Assembly (NCBI RefSeq): GCF_905475395.1
Contig: NC_058340.1
Coordinates: 67,682,181-67,746,180, forward strand
Direction: 5' to 3'
Length of the DNA: 64,000 bases
Origin: Chrysoperla carnea
Lineage: Eukaryota > Arthropoda > Insecta > Neuroptera > Chrysopidae
Shown here in pieces: positions 36,185-48,566 of this stretch. Positions within the stretch are counted from its first letter, which is position 1, and each line of letters begins with the position of its first letter. Under the pieces are notes generated by a model, which worked only from the letters and a program-made list of their open reading frames with translations, was not told where the DNA came from and made no database searches. The position numbers and the translations under genes are program-made.

Positions 36185-39100
36185 ATGGATCCAATTCCAC
36201 CCGCTTCGTTAAGTACAGAACATACAAGTATATGGACGGGATGGCGAACATTACGAGATCGTGAAGTTGTACGTGAAGCCGCTTCAAAAGGTTCACATAT
36301 ATCGTTAGCTCATGAATTTATAGCTACACGAAAACAATGGGAATTACCCGAAGCGGAAAAATGGTTCAATGCTCAAGTAAGATTTTTTAATATGATGTGT
36401 TTTTACGTTTATTTTTATATACAAATATTTGGTCCTAGGTTCGATACTGGGCACTGGAATTACTTAATATGCGACAAGTTTTTAAGGCGACACATATTTT
36501 AACAAATATAGGATTAGATCCTTGTGTTGAATTTACTGAAACACTTTTAGAGACAAAAGATAAAGATTTACGTGATTTTCTTGCAACGCATTTGATTAAA
36601 ATAAAAAAATTGGATACAAATATACAAGATCATTGGATACTTTTACGTTTAGTACAAAATAATTCGGATGATATTCAAAATATTGAAAATCTTAAAGAAA
36701 ATTATAAAAATTTTACATTAAAAGATATTTTAAATTTTGAAAATGGTTGGAAAACTAAAGTTGCTACTTCCTTATTCTTTTCTTTATATGGTAAGTTTTG
36801 ATTTATTTGGGTTACATAATATTGCGTACACATATTTTTGATGTTATCTCTTGGTATTTGAACCGAAAAATTTAAGATGCTCTCAAGGGTCAAGGTCCAT
36901 TATTATCATTTTTGAACATTTAATTACCGTCTTATATTTTTGGTTTGTTTTAAATTACTTTAGACAATGAGTTTTATCCAAATACCAAACAAAATTTTAA
37001 AGACCTATTCGATTTTACCAATATCTGATTTTTGGAATTTTTACAAAAGGGTAGAAAGACGACACCAAAAAACACAAAAATTCAGTTCATTCGACGACTA
37101 GATGTGCAATTTTCGAGAGAAAGCTGAAAATCTCTCCAAAATTTTGGGTTTCATATGTAGGATTCTTGACCATGTCATCAAAAATACTCGACCAATCGTT
37201 AAATCAACCGAATATTTGTACTTTTTGTGTCAAAATTATGCTCTATGGGATTTTAATCTAAGATGTCAGCGCCACAAGTAAAAAATACTGTGGTAGTTGA
37301 CCTTTAATAAATACTGTGGTAGATTTTTGTGAAGCTGTCATTTCTGGATCTCGAGTTATGAACCTTAAATTAGTGTGTTTAGCTTCGTTTCCCTTTATTA
37401 TTATTATTTATTTATGTCCTATGATCCCGAGGGGGACGTAGGGCCTCAACAAATGCTCGCCAACGAACTCGATTCTGCGCCATGGACTTGACTGCTCTCC
37501 AGGATTTGCCTTCTTCAGTAATTTCTTGCTCCAGGGTTCTTCGCCAGGTATGACGAGGTTGGCCCACCCTTCTTTTTCCTTGGGGGTTCCACTCAAGTGC
37601 TTCTTTGGCAATGCTGTTGTTTCGCCTGAGTGTGTGACCAATCCAACCATATTTGCGTTGCTTGATGGTGTGTCTTGCTGGAGTTTGGTGACAGGTGTCC
37701 AGCAGGTTTTCATTGGAATTCGTGTTGGGCCAATAAATGTTGAGGATGTGTCTGAGACAACTGTTGATAAAGACTTGCAGTTGTCTGGTGATGCTTTGCG
37801 AGACTTTCCAGGTTTGACATCCATACAAAAGAACACTTTTAACATTAGTCTCGAATATTTTCAATTTAGTGTGTCTTCTGAGTTGGTGTGATCTCCAGAT
37901 GGATCGAAGTTGCGCAAACGCTGCCTTGGCCTTCCCTTCCCTTCCCTTTATTACAATGTAATAAACCGCCTTAAACTAGTTAACATCGTTTTTCACGAAA
38001 ACCAAAAACAGGAATGACTTCATATTTTGACTAGGCTTCCTTATTATATTTAAAATTGGTTGTCAAGTATCTTTTTCTATTTCAGACAATTCAGTATTAC
38101 CATTTTTGGAATCGAATGAATCATGGCGATATTTATTAATTCACAATGAAATTACAGTATTACACGATTGGATCCACAAAACATTTGCTATCGATTTCAA
38201 TAATTACTTGTTCAATTCAAGTAATTTAGATTTTTTAACAACTTTACATAATTTATTTTCAAAATGGAAAATTACCACTGAAATGATATCAGAAATTGAA
38301 ACATTAGCTGTATCAAATTTTACCAAAGAATATATATTAGATCAATTAAGTTGTTATGGCATTTTTATGGAAAAATCTATAACTAGTGTACTATCATCAT
38401 TATCTAAAGTCGAAAAAATATCGAAAGTTGATGAAATTTTAAATTTGGAGACTTCAACATTATCAATTGAACAATTTATTAAAATGTTTATCGAATTTTG
38501 TACGAAAAATGATTTATATCACGTTATTGTTCAATATTTAAATGATTACGAGTTTTCCGATGCATTTTTAGAGGATTTAAACTCGAAAGATGTAGAATTA
38601 TGGTTAAGTATTCGCGATATGATGAAAAATACACATAATACAGCATTTATTAATAATTGTATAATTAAAGCATGCGTAATTTTAAGTACAAATGGTTTAG
38701 AAAATTTTTTACTCGAAAATATCGAAATATTCTTAGCAATTATTTTATTCGATAATAAAATATCTTTAAAACAAATTTTATTATCCGAAACATCGGAAAT
38801 TGTTATAAACGGTGATTATATCTTTGAAAATATTAATCGAATAAAGATATTTAAACGATTTCCAGTTATTGAAAATGTTATTCGAAAATTCGAACTAAAA
38901 CATTATAAACAAGATATAACACTTTATCAATTATTAACGAATTATCTACAAATCGATTTTTCTCAAGTGTTTTATTTTCGGTATAAAAACAATGAACTTT
39001 TACCGAATTTTTCATCGGAACGTTTAATCCAACGTTACGGACATCGTGAGAAATTAACGTTTACCTATTATTTAAAACAGGGACGTCCTTGTATCGCTAG

Positions 39101-42100
39101 CAAAGTATTTATAATCGATAATATTAAAAAATATGGGAAGTTAACGAATAAAATTAAGTATATTGGGGCGAATTTAGCACATTCCATTGCAGTACAAAAT
39201 TTCTTGGATCGTGAAATTTCTAGTGCTTGCGTTTCATTTGTGGAACTTATTGGTGTTAGTTCGGAATTAATGCGAGTACATTTAAATATTGCAAACTTGT
39301 TATCGAATTCAAATTCATTTACGGATGTTATTGAACTTTTTAATAATTTATCACAAAATAAGCAAAAAGTTTTGGATTTATTGGAGCAAGAAGTGATAAA
39401 AAATAATTTAACACTTCAAGTGAGTCAGGAAACAATTACAATAATTTTAACATCATGGGAAGTTGCAATTAAATTTGCGAAACTTCACAATTTAAAATAT
39501 CCCGAATCATTTTTAAATCATTGTCGTAAAGAGGATTTATGGTTGGAGTTTTTAATTTATGCACAATATCATTCGTATCCAAGTGAACAAATTTTAAAAT
39601 TATCACAAAAATTTACGAATAAAATTATGGCGGAGCATTTAAGTCATGCTATTGCATTTGATTTAAAAATCACAGCGGAAATTTTTAATGAACGTCGTAG
39701 AACTCTTGAAACTTTAAAATTATCGCCAAACGATAGTTTAATTCCTAATGGGAATTTGGTGAAGGAAACGAAAGAAATTGTGGGGAATAATGGTAGTGAA
39801 ATGGGGGAGGAAGTGTATTGTGATTATTATGTGGAAAATTTGGATTTTATTCAAGTATTGTGTCGATGTCATAAAACAAAAATTCCATTAAATGCGTTAA
39901 TTAATGCTGCGAAAGAATATAATAATCCTAATTTTGTTATTTTTGCTACATTTTATCAGGTGAGTTGTTGAACAGCAGCCTTTGTGATTTTTTCTAATTT
40001 TTACCCGACTACGCCATAAGGATGGTTATGTTTTTCGTGCGTATATATGTATGTATATTTATTTAGCACGCTCTGTAGCCTAAACGGCTTGATGGATTTT
40101 AACTTGAGAGGTGTTGTTAGTTTCGTCTTAATTGTGGGAGTGGGCCTGGTTATATCAAATACCTCCTCCCTTCCTCCTTACTGAGAATCCTTCACATAAA
40201 TTTGAACTAACAATTTACAGAATTAACAATATTCTTGTCTTTTTTCCAACAAAATAACAAATTTTGATGAAGACTCTTGCGCTCAACTTTGTGAACCATA
40301 TTTTTAAATTTTTCACGATGATTTCCGTAACATCTGGGTCGATAAAGTTAAAATTAGGTGAAAAATCACTCGAAGCACTCGGTATTTGCAATGAAGATTC
40401 GTTTCTAAATGTCTACCAAATGTTTCGCGGTCTGGTAGTTTTACCTGTGACAACAACGGCAAATGAACGCTCCTTTTCCACTTTGCATCGTCTCAAAACA
40501 TACCTTAAGGCTTATATCGACATATCGACAAATCGAGATAAATAACTAATTTATATAAACTAGTCGTGTTTTTATATTTCAGCCAGAAAATTTGATTTAT
40601 TGTTGGCTTATTTGGATTTGCATTTCAACTGAATCCCAAGAGTTAATATCACAAATAACAATGGAAAACATTACGCCACAATTAGTTGCAAGTATTTTAC
40701 AGAAAGCAGTACAAAAAGATTTTTTGGCAACTTTAGCTGAAAGTTTTTTAATATTTTTGCCGGTAAGTTTTTTTAAATCCTTACGCAAGTTTTGATATAT
40801 TGTCCTGAGTCCTGTTAAGAGTCCTACCACCTTTCTCAACTGTGCTCTAGTGAGTTTTAAGCGAGCACAGTCGAATACTAGTAGTACAGAAATAATAATG
40901 TCCATTTTTTTTTTATTGTTTCAAAGGAAAATCCGTTATGTTCGTTAACAACATTTTTAAATCAATACTCCAATAAAATGATGGAGAAAACCGAATGCGT
41001 TAAATCGTTAAAATTGTTTAAAACCGTTATAAAATTCATGAAATACAATAACGACAACAAAACAAACGTAACTGAAACACCTTTATCGTTTCTAACAAGT
41101 CGATCATGGCTATCAGAAATGGCGGTGAAATTAGTTCTCTATACATTTGTTTACTGTTTAAATTCTCAACATAGTCAAGAATTATTCTTGGAATTGTTAA
41201 TAAATGAGAATTTTACTGAAGATTTACTTACAATTGCTCCTGATTTTTATCATACAAAATTATTGCTCAATTTATTAACGGATATTGATATAACGATTAA
41301 TATGGAGGCGATTATGAAAGTCAATCAAAGTGATTCGGATAAAGAAAGTGAATTGCAAAGGTGTGTGAATAAGTTAATTGAAATGCAAGATTTTGAAACT
41401 GCTTTGCAGTTATGTAAATTGGAATTTTTATCCATTGATAATGTAATGATTGAAAAATGGAAACATGCATTTATTCATAATGTTAATAATGATGTACAGG
41501 AATTTTGGAAAAACTGTGAAAATTCATTGCGACAATCAAAGGTTAGTAATTTTAAGTATAAATTTTAATAAAGAAAGTAGCCCCCAAACCTGTGCACAGG
41601 AATCATCCAAAGCGGGGTTCAAACTTTTGTTCTTGAAGTTAGGTCATAAAGTCAATAAAACACAGTAGCACAGGACTGCCGTACGTCCTTAAATGAGCTG
41701 GCGGAACAAATGAATGTAAACCTGGTATGGGTACCGGAACACAGGGATATTCCAGGAAATGGCACAATGTTGCCGGACACAAGCATCAATAAATACCCGG
41801 GAGTTCCATTTGCGAACTGCAAGTTACTCCTGAAGAGGATATCCTGAAAAAGGCCAATCTTAGATGGAGGGAAAAACGTACTTGTGGTGCTACAAGACAG
41901 TTATGGTCTGAGTACAATCGCAGGCGTTCCGAAGTTCTCATATCACTTCCAAGGGCCTCTGTTCGCAAAGTTGTTACGGCTATCACAGGACACTGGCTGG
42001 GCGGCAGGCATGCTGAACGCTTAGGCCTGGCAGTGTATCATGACTACTGCAGAAGCTGTCTCAGTGGTGACGAGGAGGAGACAATCTCTCATCTTCTCTG

Positions 42101-44609
42101 CCACTGCCCAGCTCTTGTCATGAGGAGATGGACTTACTTGAGCTAGTCTTTCTTTGACGACCTCTCCGACCTAAAGTCAGTCGACGTCAAAGCCCTCCTG
42201 CTGTTCTTGAACAGCTCCAAATGGTTCATGGAGTAGTGGCCTGGGATGGGCTAACCCATTTACGTTATCACAACGGACCCTATGGTCTAAGTGTTTCCAT
42301 CCCCAGGACAGCCACTCTCACCTAACTTAGGTCATAAAGTCAATAAAACAAAGAAACAATTTTTTCGAATAAGAGAACGAGAATAGTTTTGAATAGTCTT
42401 TTTTTGTGTATGTTGAATAGTTTGCAAAGAATTCATGTAAAATATTTTTTAAATTGTTTTTGATATTTTGCAGGTTAATGGTTTATTAGCTGCAAAGTTC
42501 TTTATAAATATGGCAGATCAAATTCAGGATCCATTACACAAATACATTGTTTTAACATTAGCATTCGAATGGTTAAAAGAATGGGATTGTCACAACGTAG
42601 AAATCCAAAATGTGGAATTAGAAAAATGGTGGCTGTACATTAATATCGATAACTGGGGTGATTATCCAACAGAATTTAGTGAAGAGCCATGTTTGAAGAT
42701 CGTATCATCGGAAATACGTCGTCAATCGAAAATTTCCACGTTAACAGTTTCACGAGCGCTAACCACGAAAAAACAACGTGATAACTTCGAAAATTTAATT
42801 GCGAAACTATTAGATAACGGTCATATTGTTCAAGCTACTCGCTTAGAGCATATGTTTGGTTATAAAACACAATATTTAGCTTTAATCGAAACATGTATGA
42901 AATTAGCTGAAAATGAGCTTAGTGCCAATAATTTAGGGGCAGAGTATCTTTCATTAATGGAAGGTTTTATAAATCGAAGTCGAAGACGTACGCTAAGTAC
43001 GGCTTGTTTATCAACTAGTGCCTCATCAACTGAAATGACTGTGTACGTTGGATCTCCTGGTGCGGATTCTAAACCATGTTCCGATACTCAAACAATTTTG
43101 GAACGTCTTACACAACAAGTTGAACGTGGGAAATGTTTAGCTGGTCGTGTTTTATGTTGTAGTCGAATTTCACAGGCAACATCCCGACCTTACGCACGTA
43201 TTTTATCAAATTACGATGCTCAAGCCTTACTTAAGTTAACCTTAACCGGGGATTTTGACAATAAACTTGAATTAGCCAACGATATTATGATCTATCATAA
43301 TTGGAATAAACATCAAATTTGTGAATTTTTATGTGGCGAATTAATATCGTCAATCAGTAAATACGTGTTCAAGGAATCGGTTATTATCGAACCGATACAT
43401 TTATGGGGATATCCACTGGAAGGAACAATGCATGTTGTGTTGGAACTCTGTCCAGAACCGTCGATTTTAGGTACATCATTGTTAGTACATGCAACCGCTC
43501 CATTATCGTCCACAAATCGTAGTGCCTTATGTTTAGCTGGTGAATTATTAATACGTGCACATGATTGTTTTACAACTGATTGTAATATGGAAGGAATTTC
43601 AAAAGTCTTGTTAAAAACACGTACTTTGGTTAACCAGTTAACAATATTACAAGCATGGGCAAGTATTGTTCGTTTATTAACCGGTTTAGGTCGATACGCT
43701 GAAATGGATTACGTATTCCAAATTTTACAAGAGAACGAACAGTTTGAATGGTTGCTAGGACAAGGTACAGCTCGAGCTGTGGGATTACGTGGTGCTACTA
43801 TGGATTATTTACGAAGATGTTGTCCAGGACGACGAGAATTATTACGACTTGTTGCACTTCGATGGGGTTTACATGATTCAGCAGCTGAATTATGGGAAAA
43901 TGAGGCAAAAGAATTGATAAATAATGTTGTGAATGTTGCAAAACTTGAAATGCAAAATTTAGGGAAAGTTCCAGGACCGTGTGGTTTAATTGAAATTAGC
44001 TCTTCGGATGAAGCGACAAAAAAGGTTCTAGAAAATGCGAAAACATGTTTGATTCATGCTGTTCAACATCATTTACTTTCCGATCGATATAATGCCGCCC
44101 AAAAAAGTACAAAAACCGCAGAGATGGTTGCCTTACAATTAGGTTTAATGGCGTCATCGAACACCGATCGAACGTTGTGTATTTTGTTGTTGAGTGAAGC
44201 TCAGTACACGTACGTGATAGCTAATGTACTTAATTTTTGTGAAGCGAAAATTTTAAGTACAATCTACGATTATCAAACGGATTGGGCGCAAGTTTTATAT
44301 AATCATTGTGTGATTGATAATAATTTTGAAAAATATTTACCACAATTTCTTTCCAATTATCAAATGACTGATGTCTTAGCCAAAGATGTTGTACGCCGTT
44401 ATTTATCTGACCAAAAATCATCTTCCGCGAATAATATTCCATTAGGTTTGAAAGCGATATTGGATGCTGTACACTCGCCAGCAACACGATATCGTTTAGC
44501 TAGTGAGTTAGGTTTAAAAGATGTTTTACAAAATTTATTAGATAGTGCGGTTACGCCATATTTAAAAGATACTGTTTGGAAAACTGGATGTCCAGCACCA
44601 AACACATAA
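36185..44609 (+). CDS. SPG11: Spatacsin (SPG11) orthologue, N-terminally short
   Basis: Spatacsin works with spastizin and the AP-5 complex in reforming lysosomes from autolysosomes and late endosomes. Six exons on +: 36185-36376, 36439-36790, 38086-39959, 40583-40762, 40927-41541 and 42474-44609, all with GT-AG introns and agreeing phases, give 1782 aa. The last exon carries the Spatacsin_C domain, seen in VRLLTGLGRYAEMDYVFQIL and the later DYLRRCCPG. The first exons (IWTGWRTLRDREVVREA, then helical repeats) align with the region after the N-terminal beta-propeller of human spatacsin (2443 aa). An in-frame TAA lies immediately before the ATG at 36185 and no acceptor precedes it, so the propeller is absent from this model. 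Introns 2, 3 and 5 hold transposon fragments. A candidate poly(A) signal AATAAA is at 44698. Confidence 0.9.
37397..37935 (-). mobile_element. RTE-like LINE, 3' end fragment in SPG11 intron 2
   Basis: On - the frame at 37864-37412 encodes the reverse transcriptase C-terminal tail typical of RTE-type elements: LLYGCQTWK, INSCLRHILNIYWP, then IGHTLRR and WNPQGKRRVGQPRHTWRR, then QNRVRWRAFVEALRPP. It ends with a TAA-rich tail (ATAAATAAATAATAATAATAAA), and the 5' side is truncated near a CCCTTCCCTTCCC run at 37920-37950. The last ~150 codons are open. It is antisense to SPG11 and is inserted in sequence shared with repeat family D. Confidence 0.8.
40264..40545 (+). pseudogene. hAT transposase C-terminal fragment in SPG11 intron 3
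   Basis: A 93-codon open frame carries the hAT C-terminal dimerisation signature: LPVTTTANERSFSTLHRLKTYL, as in ZMYM1-like/hAT transposases. The frame stops soon after this motif, before the rest of the domain, and no N-terminal part or terminal repeats are recognisable. It is therefore a transposon remnant inside the intron, in sense orientation with SPG11. It is not expected to be part of the SPG11 protein. Confidence 0.75.
41639..42350 (+). mobile_element. 5'-truncated Jockey/R1-like LINE with target-site duplication in SPG11 intron 5
   Basis: The inserted body (41663-42326) decodes, with frame changes, into an RNase H end (VNLVWVPEHRDIPGNG) and the terminal Cys/His zinc knuckle (YCRSCLSGDEEETISHLLCHCPAL pattern, CxxC then HxxxxC) typical of Jockey/R1-like LINEs. 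The same 24 bp (TTAGGTCATAAAGTC...) lies directly on both sides (41639-41662, 42327-42350), as expected for a target-site duplication. It is GC-rich compared with the intron. The 3' end has no poly(A) tail (CTCTCACCTAAC). Confidence 0.85.
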
Positions 44610-44697
44610 ACTATTTGTTGCATTTTGTATATTTCAAAGAGAAGTCTAACAGTCTACACTTCTATGTCTAGGGAGCCCAGCTAAATGTCGAAAGAGA

Positions 44698-44703
44698 ATA
44701 AAA
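44698..44703 (+). promoter_or_regulatory. Candidate poly(A) signal of SPG11
   Basis: AATAAA lies 89 bp after the SPG11 stop codon and is the first canonical hexamer downstream. Confidence 0.5.
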
Positions 44704-44823
44704 AAAACTTTAAAACAAAAAGTAAACCGACTTCAAGAGGAAAACTTTTCCAAAACAAATTAAAATGCACTAAAAAGTAAAAAAATAACGATAATTTAAT
44801 GTAGTTAATATTATTGTTATTAT

Positions 44824-44872
44824 TGGGTTGAGTTGGGTTGGGTAGGGTTGGGTTGGGTTGGGTTGGGTTGAG
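44824..44872 (+). repeat. (TTGGG)n pentanucleotide array
   Basis: About ten units of GGGTT occur, with single variants GGTAG and GAGTT, within 49 bp just after the SPG11 3' end. The motif is one base from the insect telomere unit TTAGG. The position is internal and the array is short, so it is called an interstitial microsatellite. Confidence 0.85.
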
Positions 44873-45319
44873 ATTAAGTTAACTCAAGTGACCTCTCTGA
44901 GTTAAGTTTTCTGACTTCTGTAAGCGAGCGTGTAAAGTAATATCTTTTCCGTCTTGAATTCTCTTTGGAATATATCTGTTAATTTTTATCCAAGATTTGA
45001 ATAATAATATTATACATTAATTTAAGACCTGATTTTTTAAATAAATAAAAATTATATTCATTATTATTAATTAATTTTATATTAAAGGTTGATGTTACTA
45101 ATATTTTTATTAATTATTAATTAAAAATAAATATTATTGCAATAATAAAACAATCGATTGTTAAATAATTTTAAACTGTGATATATCAAATGAAATCAAA
45201 TAAATTTTTATTCATTATTTTATTGTAGTTTTTCTTATTAACCGCTTCATCACATGAAAATTGTATTGTCATAAAAAAACGCGACCTATTCGAAATTATT
45301 TTTAAAATCTCAGATCCGC

Positions 45320-45872
45320 GGAAAAAAGCCAATAATCATTTACCTACTCTACAGATCAACTTATGTTTGAGTTATATTTACTTAAATGTTATACAAGTTG
45401 TCTAACAAATAAAATTGTAATATTCTGCTAGCTAATAATCAGGAACTGGTAATAATTAGATATTTATTTTATTACCTTATACGTCATTCGAAATTAATTT
45501 TCAGTTATTAAATTTTTGAATATTAACATAAATATATTAATTTATTTATATTTTAAGTAGAATTATGAAAATGATCAGCTGGATGATCTAATGGAACGTT
45601 CATTGTTTTACTACCGCGGATCCGCATCATTTTCATAATTATAGTTAAAATTTAAATAAGTTAATATATTTATGTTAATATTCAAAAATTAATAACTGAA
45701 AAGTAATTTCGTATAACGTATAAGGCAATAAAATAAATATCTAATTATTACGAGCTTCTGATTATTAGCTAGCGGAATATTACAATTTTATTTGTTAGGC
45801 AACTTGTACAACATTTAAGTAAAACTCAAACATAAGTTGATCTGTGGAGTTGGTTAATGTTTTTTGGCTTTT
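45320..45872. repeat. Long inverted repeat (giant hairpin)
   Basis: Two arms of about 240-265 bp are inverted copies at roughly 90-95% identity by eye. The left arm begins AGCCAATAATCATTTACC and CAGATCAACTTATGTTTGAG. The right arm ends with the inverse (CAAACATAAGTTGATCTGTGG, GTTTTTTGGCTTTT). The ~60 bp middle contains its own short inverted segment (ATTATGAAAATGAT and ATCATTTTCATAAT). CCGCGGA/CCGCGGAT motifs occur by the left boundary and near the centre. No flanking target duplication and no coding frame are seen. Confidence 0.85.
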
Positions 45873-48566
45873 ATACCATTTTTTATTATCTTTGGTGAGT
45901 AACGAACTCAGTAGTGGTTTTAGAGGAGGTGGTATATCTAGGCACCCACACAAAGACTCAGCCTAATATTGATAAATTATTTGATGTGCATTTGTTAGTG
46001 TTTGTAATGGATTTTTGCAATATAACTTGATCTATCTCAACATCGAAGACCTCGCAAAAAGTACACAGCCCAGGGCATCACGTTAACGCCAGTACTTTAA
46101 CACCAGCCCAGGGCTAACTTCGGCACTGAATGCTCGCCTTTTATTTAACTAGCGTCTTTCTGATAAGGTATAGAAACATGCAAAGAGTGCAGTGCTACCG
46201 TTGTGATACTTCATTCAATTCGTCAGTTTTCGTAAAAAGTGTTAAATTTATTTTGTCACTACTTTACGTAAAATATATGCAATGTACTCAACTTACTTTC
46301 AGTTAGCGTAAGGGTCTTCTTAATAGCAAAAAAAAAAAAAAAAAATTAATTACATAGTACAAGTCATTATCCTCTATAAACATTTCATTAATTAAAAGTT
46401 TGTTCTTGTAAGCATTGTTTCGAATTATTCATTTCGTTAGTCTGACATTTTGATGAGATGTATAATCAACAACTCCTGAACTAAGTAGAAGAAGGTGTAG
46501 TACCTGGAATCAAAATTATGAGTTTCTGAAAACATTTCATTGAAATATCACATTGGTAATTGTCTCAGTTTATAGCATTATTAATCCTTAACATTATATA
46601 TGGTTTTAGATTTTCGTACAACATCATATGTACCTTGCTTCACACCCTTATTTACCTAGAATCATCCCCACCGATTATACCTTAAGGCGATCTCTTAAAC
46701 ATGTAATCGTTACAGTTCACTTTAGGGAACAGTATCAAAGAATGTATGCGAGTGTTGAATCATTGAAAACCCTAAATGTTTCTTTTACGGACAGCCACTG
46801 CTTTGAGAGTTCGGCTACTGCTTCAACTGGTATTTAATTGCTCTGGAAACTTATTTTTCCCTCAAATAATTCACTTATTTAATAAACCATAAAAAACAAG
46901 AAGATAATAGTATTTAACCCATGCATCAATTCAATTTACCAAGGTACCATGTTGTTATATTCAAAGTACATTACTTTGCGTATTTTGAATCTTTACCTAT
47001 TCAATAATAACTTACTCACCAATAACAAACGTTTTAATTTAATTAGAAGAATACAAATTTTTTTTTAGTTTATTCGAAAAAAAAACTACATTGACAATCA
47101 GTCTTCAGCCTATCCGTATTCTTATAAAATAGCCTGATTTCAATACAAACACTGTTCAGTTAATATTAATATCTTTATAGAAATACAGAATGATTCAAGG
47201 TACATTGTATTCTAGATAGTACTACATTTTACCCTAATATGTTGAATATAATAGTATTTTATATTACAAAAAAATTAATTCTAAATAGACAGATCCAAGT
47301 AGTAAAGTTAGTAATAGTAGAAGTAGAAGTAGATGTACTACGTTCATAATAATTGTTATATAAAAAGGAATGATTATAGTAAGCATTCTATTTGTAAGAG
47401 TTAAAGTATTGTGTATATTCATTGTGTTATTACAACTCAAACACGTACGGAGACGGAATACGGTTTATATGTAATAAAATGTGTACCAAATAAAAATTAT
47501 ATATTAACAGAGAGTCTCTTTAAAAGGTCTGCACAACGCTGGCCGGATTACGCCTACCTGAGGTCTCCGACGGGGAACTTTTTTGCCAAAAATTAGTCTG
47601 CTTTGTTCCGTTCCACTTTTCTTCTATTTCTCCACTTTTCCTTTTTTTAATCTTCGTAAATCTATCTGCTACTCTTGCCAAGTGGATAATTCGCTACTGG
47701 CTCTACCAAATATAGTAATGCTCAAAATAGCATTTCGAGTTTGGAGATAAGTTACAAAAAATGATTTCAAAATTTCAACTTTAAGATCGTCTTGCTCCCT
47801 AACGAAGCATTTTTATATCAAGTTAAGCTTACCTAAATGGAATTATTTTGAGTTGTACTATTATATGTGATGGAGCTTAAGAAAATTGATAAAAATCGAA
47901 AAAATGAATACACAGGCACATGCACACGTGCGTATACACAAACATCAAGCTAAAAGTGGTGTTAATTCATTGTCTTGACCATGAAGCGTAAAGATACTTC
48001 TCTATACTAGGAAGTTAATAAGTGCCCCTTTCTCGTTCTCTTGAACGTTGCGGAGATCAAAATAAGGTACTCTCCCCAATTAATTATAATTAGAATTAAA
48101 GAGACATAAGTACAAATTTTTCTGTATAGTTTGTACATTTTGTTGTAGTTCAAAGAAAGTGAAAAGCTACAAAAGTTAAAGCTTTTAAAAATATTTGACT
48201 TTTTAAAAACTCTTTTTTTGTGCCTTATTAACCTGCGATGGTATAATAAGGCCCCAATAATAATAAAAGTGCAAAAATTGAAAAAAAATTGATTCTAGAA
48301 TAAAACGAGGGCTTACGTTATTATATGAATAAAACAAAAAAAGCTTACCGTTTTAAGAACTAAAAGTTGTAAAACTACACAGTAACCTGTAGTTTCAAGA
48401 AATTCTCGTTCGTCACTGACAAGATGGCGGCACGAACGACTTCGGACCAATAGCGTAACGTTTATACCGGCTTAGCGTATGTGTACGTAAAGAGTGAAGT
48501 GTGATGACATTGTTTTACCGAGAGAAATTTCAAATGGGGAACACAGAGGTATGATAATCTGTTATA
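45873..48566. other. Gene-free stretch
   Basis: Short frames here (for example 46628-46837 and 47411-47596) resemble nothing recognised and have no supporting splice structure. A poly-A run lies at about 46327-46345. No repeat family from elsewhere in the window was recognised. Confidence 0.5.

Noticed and set aside
40597-40905. 102-codon antisense frame over SPG11 exon 4
   Set aside because: It is antisense to a conserved exon, a shadow of its codon pattern.
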